Assembly: GCA_032719365.1 (NCBI GenBank)
Contig: CM064865.1
Location: forward strand, 39,668,065-39,732,064
Length of the DNA: 64,000 nucleotides
Direction of reading: 5' to 3'
Origin: Prinsepia uniflora
Taxonomy: Eukaryota; Streptophyta; Magnoliopsida; Rosales; Rosaceae
The position numbers were made by a program, and so were the translations under genes. Numbering within the stretch: position 1 is the stretch's first letter; each line of letters begins with the position of its first letter. A model generated the notes under the pieces. The model was not told where the DNA came from and did no database searches. It saw only the letters and a program-made list of their open reading frames with translations. This document shows, one piece after another, positions 59,526 to 64,000 of this stretch.

Positions 59526-62500
59526 TGACAGGACCCATCCCAATCCCCCCGGGATTAGTGCGGGATGACCCTGCTCCCGTCTGACGCGAAGTGTCAGACA
59601 AGGGATATTTCCGACCTTTGCCCTCCCGGGCTAGCAGAGTACGCCAGGATCCGGAGGAGGTATGTGATATCTCGGTCTCTGCTACAGTCCACATCCGATG
59701 TCAACCTGAAGGGCAGTCAAAACATTAAAAACTGTGAGTGGACAAAACAAAAGTTTATAAAAACATTTAATAGGAAGACATTTGTACCCTCCACTAAAAA
59801 GCATGCATGCATTCGAAAACCATTTATCCAAAACAACCATATGTGGGACTAAGCCCAAAGCAGATATAAACTAAGGTCGAAAGGACCACAATAAAAACGA
59901 CCATACGGGCCACTGCCCAAATCCTGTGCACACCTGTACACACCACATATCATATATCATATATCCATCACATACATATATATAAGTCACACAACCAATC
60001 CTGTCACGGTATCCAAAGCCACGCGCGCGCTACCCGGGTCTCAATCCGAGTCATCTCGAGGTCAAGGTCAATGTCCGCAGACCACTGACCCTACCCGAGG
60101 TAATAGTAACCATAGCCTTCCTGAGAGTAAGGAACCCAACTGGGGGGTGACTCCACTCAGTCGGTGCTCCGTGACTACTCCGGGGTCCACCCAGGCCAAC
60201 GACCCTCCCCGGAGGAGATAATAGAAGTAAAGGAAGGTAGACGAACATATATATACATAACATAAACATTCATGACCGGTTCCCCTGAACCGTCATGATC
60301 CATCATATCCATAATCAGGTAACATGCCGGTTCCCATAAACCGTCATGTACCGTAATAACATAACAAGGGTTCATGCCGGTTCCCATAAACCGTCATGTA
60401 CCGTAATAACCAACAAGGGTTCATGCCGGTTCCCATAAACCGTCATGAACCATGATACCATAACAAGGGTTCATGCCGGTTCCCATAAACCGTCATGAAC
60501 CTGGGAATCCATTTAAGGTTCCCTGACCTGAAATCAAAACCGTAAAGTGACTGGATCTCGTACCCGAACATAGGACACCAACTGGGCACCGTGCCCAGAA
60601 TCTGAGGTCATATGCCCGAGACAAAACCAAATGGGTTTCATACCCGAGTTTAGCCTTTTAGAAATCCAACACCATTTCATTTAAATCAATAAAGAAATAC
60701 AGACCCGTATAAGCACCGTATAAGGCCGAAACCTTGAAATAGTGCTTATACGTAACCACATAGAAATGCACCCATGGCATCATCAAACAAGTAATAAAAC
60801 ATATAATAAACATTTATGCATGCACCAATTTAGAAAACAAGGTCCACTCACAGACCGTCCGAGCTGCCGCCTCGATTTGCGTGCCATACGGCTCCCCGAG
60901 CCGATCACCGTCACCAGGACTCCCAAACCTGTCCAAATCGTAATAGAAGGTTACTAACTACTTAATTAACCTCCCACTAAAGCCCCGTAATTTTCCCATA
61001 TTTTTAACTATTTTTAAAACCGAACCTAAACCTTCCGATGCCCCGAAACATATCGAGACGGTGTCCGATCGACACGAAACCAGTCCCAAAATGTTCGTTA
61101 CATCGAAAAGATGATTTCACATGTTGGAACCTTCACCAGATTCCCTGCCACGCGCCCTCACGCGCCGCCTGAAGTGGCTGCGCGTGGGCTTCACGCGCCT
61201 GCTGCGGTACCTGCTGACGTCATCGCTGACGTCAGCATGACGTCATCACTAACAGCCCCTGACAGTGACACGTGTCACGCTCCCATTGGCCCACTGTCTG
61301 ACATGTCAGTCTGACATTGTCAGATCTGACATGATGACGTCATCCCTGACATGATGACGTCATCAGGATGACGTCATCAGTCATCCCCTACATCGGTCAG
61401 ACCGGTCCGAACCGGTCCGGTCCGGTTTTTCCTGCAACTTGGACCGGCGTAACCGGTCCAGGTGTCCTTCTCCCTCATTTTCGGTCTGATTTAATCCATT
61501 CCAATTCCTAAATTCCTATTTCTTCATTTCCTATCTAACCCAATTAACAAAACAACTTAAAACCCCCTAAATCGATCCCTAAAAATTAACCCCCCCCCCC
61601 CCCCCCCCCCCCCGACCCTGTTTTCCGATTTCGTCCCCAGGCTTCACAGCCGTCAACCCCCGTTCAAAACCATCTCAATACACCCTAAACAATCTAACAA
61701 ACATTCCCTAATCAACCAAAACTATCCATAATGTAAAAATCGATAAAATGGGAGATTTGGGCCTAACCGGGTAACCGTTCGGGTTTGGGTCTCGGCCGTG
61801 CACGGTGGCTCCCTCTTGGCCGGCCACCATCATCTTCAGTCCTTCCCTCACGTCTGGTCTCCGTCCTGGCCGAATTGGGGTTGGGTTGGCTGGGTTTGGG
61901 TTGCACGAAGATGGAGAGAAAAGGGTGAGATCGGGTGGGTTTGTGTGTGGATGAAGAAATGAAAATGCACGGGGATGGGTTTGGTGCATGAGTAGGTGGG
62001 GTTGGCCAGTGGATGGGTGACAAGTGTCACTCATCCATTGGGCCTCCATTAAATATCTGGGCCCACTAGAGACAAAACTGCACTTTTTGTCTCGTAAAAC
62101 GTGCCGTCGTCAATAGTAACCAGGAACTTCCGTGAACGGTAACTTCGCCGTCGAACGTCCGAATTCGACGTGCCGCCTGTCTACGGATTCGTATCGTCCT
62201 TATCTACGTAATGGTCTTCGGCCCTCGGCCATCGGACCTCCCGGTCAAAAAGTCAACTTTTGACCTCCTATTCACCCAAATTACCAAAATGCCCCTAAAC
62301 TTCCGAACGTCATAACTTCTTCCTCGAACGTCGGAATTGAACGTGCCACCTGTCTATGAACTTGTGACGTCACGAACTACGTCACGGTCATCGTTCAAAG
62401 TCCATTTGACCACCCGATTGAAAAGTCAACGTTTTGCCATCACCAGGGGCAAACCGGTCATTTCGCATCGTTCGTCCGATTTCGCTCTACTAATCACATA

Positions 62501-62562
62501 TTAGCCTCACTAATCGTGATTAGTCACTAATCTAATCATGAAATTCGGGACGGGTCGTTACA
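59526..62562 (-). repeat. 5' LTR of LARD-4
   Basis: 3037 bp, matching 53254-56260 throughout. Differences include the C24 run (61590-61613) in place of C6 and one extra ATGACGTCATCAGG unit near 61365, which together explain most of the 30-bp length difference. Hairpin 59579-59599, hairpin array 60272-60507, ACGT cluster 61205-61385, palindrome near 62007. Confidence 0.95.
61590..61613. repeat. Poly-C run (24 C)
   Basis: The matching point of the other LTR (55304-55309) has six C followed by ACGGCC; here 24 C run into GACC. Confidence 0.9.
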
Positions 62563-62610
62563 AGCAGGGTCTCCCGCTTTAATCCGGGGGGATTGGGATC
62601 GGTCCTGTCA
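62563..62610 (+). repeat. Last 48 bp of the LARD-3 3' LTR
   Basis: AGCAGGGTCTCCCGC to GGATCGGTCCTGTCA, the terminal segment separated from 53253 by LARD-4. The first five bases are the duplicated target. Confidence 0.92.
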
Positions 62611-62615
62611 ATTTC

Positions 62616-62915
62616 TATACACAAAGGTCATCCTCGGGGACAGCATGAGAGCCCAAGTTGCACTTGGTCCTACGAATCTCAAATTTCGACATCTCAAAAC
62701 AAGCCTATGAAGGTTAAGATTCTACGAAATTTGAAGGAAAACAAAGGAAGAGTTCATATTGATAATGTTGAGAAAGCTAGATTGGCAAACCACATATCGA
62801 TTGCTCAACCACTTGAACTAACAAAACAAAACAAAAGGTTGACTAGTCACAAGTCGATTGCTCAACAACATATTTGATAAAGCGTCTAAAAAATGGAGAA
62901 GCCTACACTACAAGT
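62616..62915 (+). mobile_element. Tat 3' region after LARD-3, non-coding
   Basis: The first bases finish the interrupted 180-bp unit. The remainder (frame 62593-62877) has two copies of a GTCGATTGCTCAACA-like motif (about 62797 and 62852) and shows nothing recognisable as a protein. Confidence 0.5.
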
Positions 62916-63994
62916 CTAAGGTAAGTCTGAAAGTACGTCTTCTAAACCCATTGAACGTTGAAATGGGACCCAGTCCTCGCTCGTTATCCCCCCCCCCCCC
63001 ACATGTTGTACTTCTTGCTTTGAGTTCGCTACTCGCCGGGATGCATCTTTAATGTCTCCCTCCTGAATTACGTACTTGGGGGACATGTTGTTCTGACAAT
63101 CGAGATACCCCTCGACATATTCACGAACAAGGTGTCTCCATCTCGGACTCACTGCAACCCGCTACAAATAGCTTCAGCTTCAAATCCTCCCCAGAATTTT
63201 TGAGCTCCTCTACATTCGAATGCGAGGCATGAGGAGCACAAGGAGGCGAGTACGGTTCGGACTTCAAATAATCAATCTCAGCACGAGCTCGCTCCGTCTT
63301 AACCTCCAAGTGCCCAATTTTCTCCCTAGAGTCTTGAAAAGAGCCGCGCAGCAGCTTGGACTTGTCGAGAGCGATGTACCGCTCACTCTCTACCAACAAC
63401 TTCTCGACTTGGATGCTCCTCAATTCATCCAAACTGGCTTCTAGCAAACTCACTTTCTTCTCAGTATCTTCATTTTTTTCGTTGAAACTGGGGGGTGAGA
63501 TTCCTGAAGCACGTTGTGCTCATACTTGATTTTTTGAAGGTCAACCTCCATGTTGACCCGAAGACGCTGCATACCCGCAAGCTTACAAGCCCCTACCTTT
63601 GCAAACTTGAGCTCTTTGATGACCTTGTTATGAAACTCCTGCGCTACTCCACTCTCGTCGCACTTCAAGGGTACCTTGGCATCGCGGACATGAGAGTTCC
63701 CCGCCTTCGCAGAAACAACTTTGACTTCTCCATGATCAGCTCCCAAGACCTTACCGCAGGTTATCTTCGAGGGATCTAATGTTGGTCTCTTCAAGGGGAA
63801 CGCGTAGCTTACACCTGGGCGGGGGGCACCACCCGAACTTTATGAGGAGCATAAACAACCTTCAGCTTCTTCGGGGACCTGATTGAACCCTTCACTAGAC
63901 TTCTCTGAGGCTCGCCTGAAGACTTGTGCTTGCTAGATGATCCTGCTGAACTAGAAGAGCAAGAAGCGGTCTGAAGAGCTCCGCTTGGGGGCAC
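62916..63994 (-). pseudogene. Antisense ORF of the Tat-lineage element (broken)
   Basis: Four overlapping or adjacent minus-strand frames (63809-63994, 63450-63794, 63121-63453, 62916-63152) in three different phases look like one gene with frameshifts. The N-terminal part is Ser/Lys-rich (SSSSAGSSSKHKSSGEPQR). The middle and C-terminal parts are charged and heptad-like (a long helix around VEKLLVESERYIALDKSKLL and KTERARAEIDYLKSE), so a coiled-coil protein is likely. Several Tat-group elements carry an extra ORF in antisense between pol and the 3' LTR, and position and strand fit that. A C13 run at 62988-63000 lies near its 3' end. Function unknown; the 5' end may be outside the window. Confidence 0.6.
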
Positions 63995-64000
63995 GGGATG

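Larger units (their letters stand above)
53254..62562 (-). mobile_element. LARD-4: structurally intact non-autonomous element
   Basis: 9309 bp with TGACAGG and GTTACA at its plus-strand ends and perfect duplication AGCAG (53249-53253, 62563-62567). Minus-strand order: 5' LTR 59526-62562, primer site 59511-59522, non-coding interior, polypurine tract 56261-56272, 3' LTR 53254-56260. All cis parts for transcription, priming and integration are present, but gag and pol are absent. The two LTRs look nearly identical (about five substitutions in the first 650 aligned bases plus small indels), so it is the youngest layer seen here. It needs proteins from an autonomous Tekay element. Confidence 0.93.
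46019..62610 (+). mobile_element. LARD-3: non-coding Tekay derivative containing LARD-4
   Basis: 5' LTR 46019-49003, primer site, non-coding interior to about 50842, 5'-truncated 3' LTR 50843-53253 and its last 48 bases at 62563-62610. LARD-4 (53254-62562) splits the 3' LTR. Perfect duplication ATTTC at 46014-46018 and 62611-62615, and the 180-bp repeat of the host Tat element continues beyond it (TATACACAAAGGTCA, compare GTACACGAAGGTCAA at 45660). As in LARD-1 and -2, the polypurine tract and start of the 3' LTR are deleted. Confidence 0.93.

Overview
The window is plant heterochromatin made almost entirely of nested LTR retrotransposons. I see no host gene, rRNA, tRNA or CRISPR array. It points to a flowering plant because the long LTRs begin TGTAACGACCCG and end TGTCA or TGACA, most are followed by the initiator-Met tRNA primer site TGGTATCAGAGC, and the broken coding regions are typical plant Ty3/gypsy gag-pol. 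The species cannot be told from the sequence.

Three kinds of element are stacked here. (1) Two Tat-lineage (Ty3, non-chromovirus) elements lie head to head. One, on the minus strand, is a derivative with gag but no pol (about 11462-15175, continuing at 21280-21338). The other, on the plus strand, is longer: leader and gag-pol at 25714-30898, integrase end, minisatellite and 180-bp repeats at 44373-46018, and an antisense ORF beyond 62611. (2) Between them is the 3' end and LTR of an Athila-type element (about 21339-25000). (3) A large Tekay/Del-type chromovirus family has roughly 3-kb LTRs. It includes a decayed coding copy (30899-39945), solo LTRs (2032-5141, 36483-39701, probably 6751-9768), a further LTR (39946-43140), and four copies of a non-coding derivative (LARD): 763-11461, 15176-21279, 46019-62610 and an intact copy at 53254-62562.

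Target-site duplications give the insertion order. LARD-2 sits in the Tat derivative (GCGAG/GCAAG). LARD-3 sits in the 180-bp repeats of the plus-strand Tat element (ATTTC on both sides, 16.6 kb apart). LARD-4 sits in the 3' LTR of LARD-3 (AGCAG). One solo LTR splits the Tekay RNase H (GTTCA) and another splits the LARD-1 interior (CACTG). Every coding region has stops, frameshifts or deletions, so LARD-4 would have to be moved by an autonomous relative elsewhere.

The most unusual signal is structural. Several unrelated non-coding parts of these elements are arrays of short inverted repeats in which both arms change together from copy to copy: four stem-loops around an invariant CCGCTGTTCGG core in the Athila-type leader, GGGC/GCCC-type and TTTAAAG-loop hairpins and a 50-bp-period hairpin array in the Tekay LTRs, and a 25-bp Tat minisatellite whose every unit is a hairpin. 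The Tekay LTRs also carry a 16-bp-arm palindrome, a conserved terminal hairpin, a cluster of ACGT-core (bZIP-type) sites and a possible intron.
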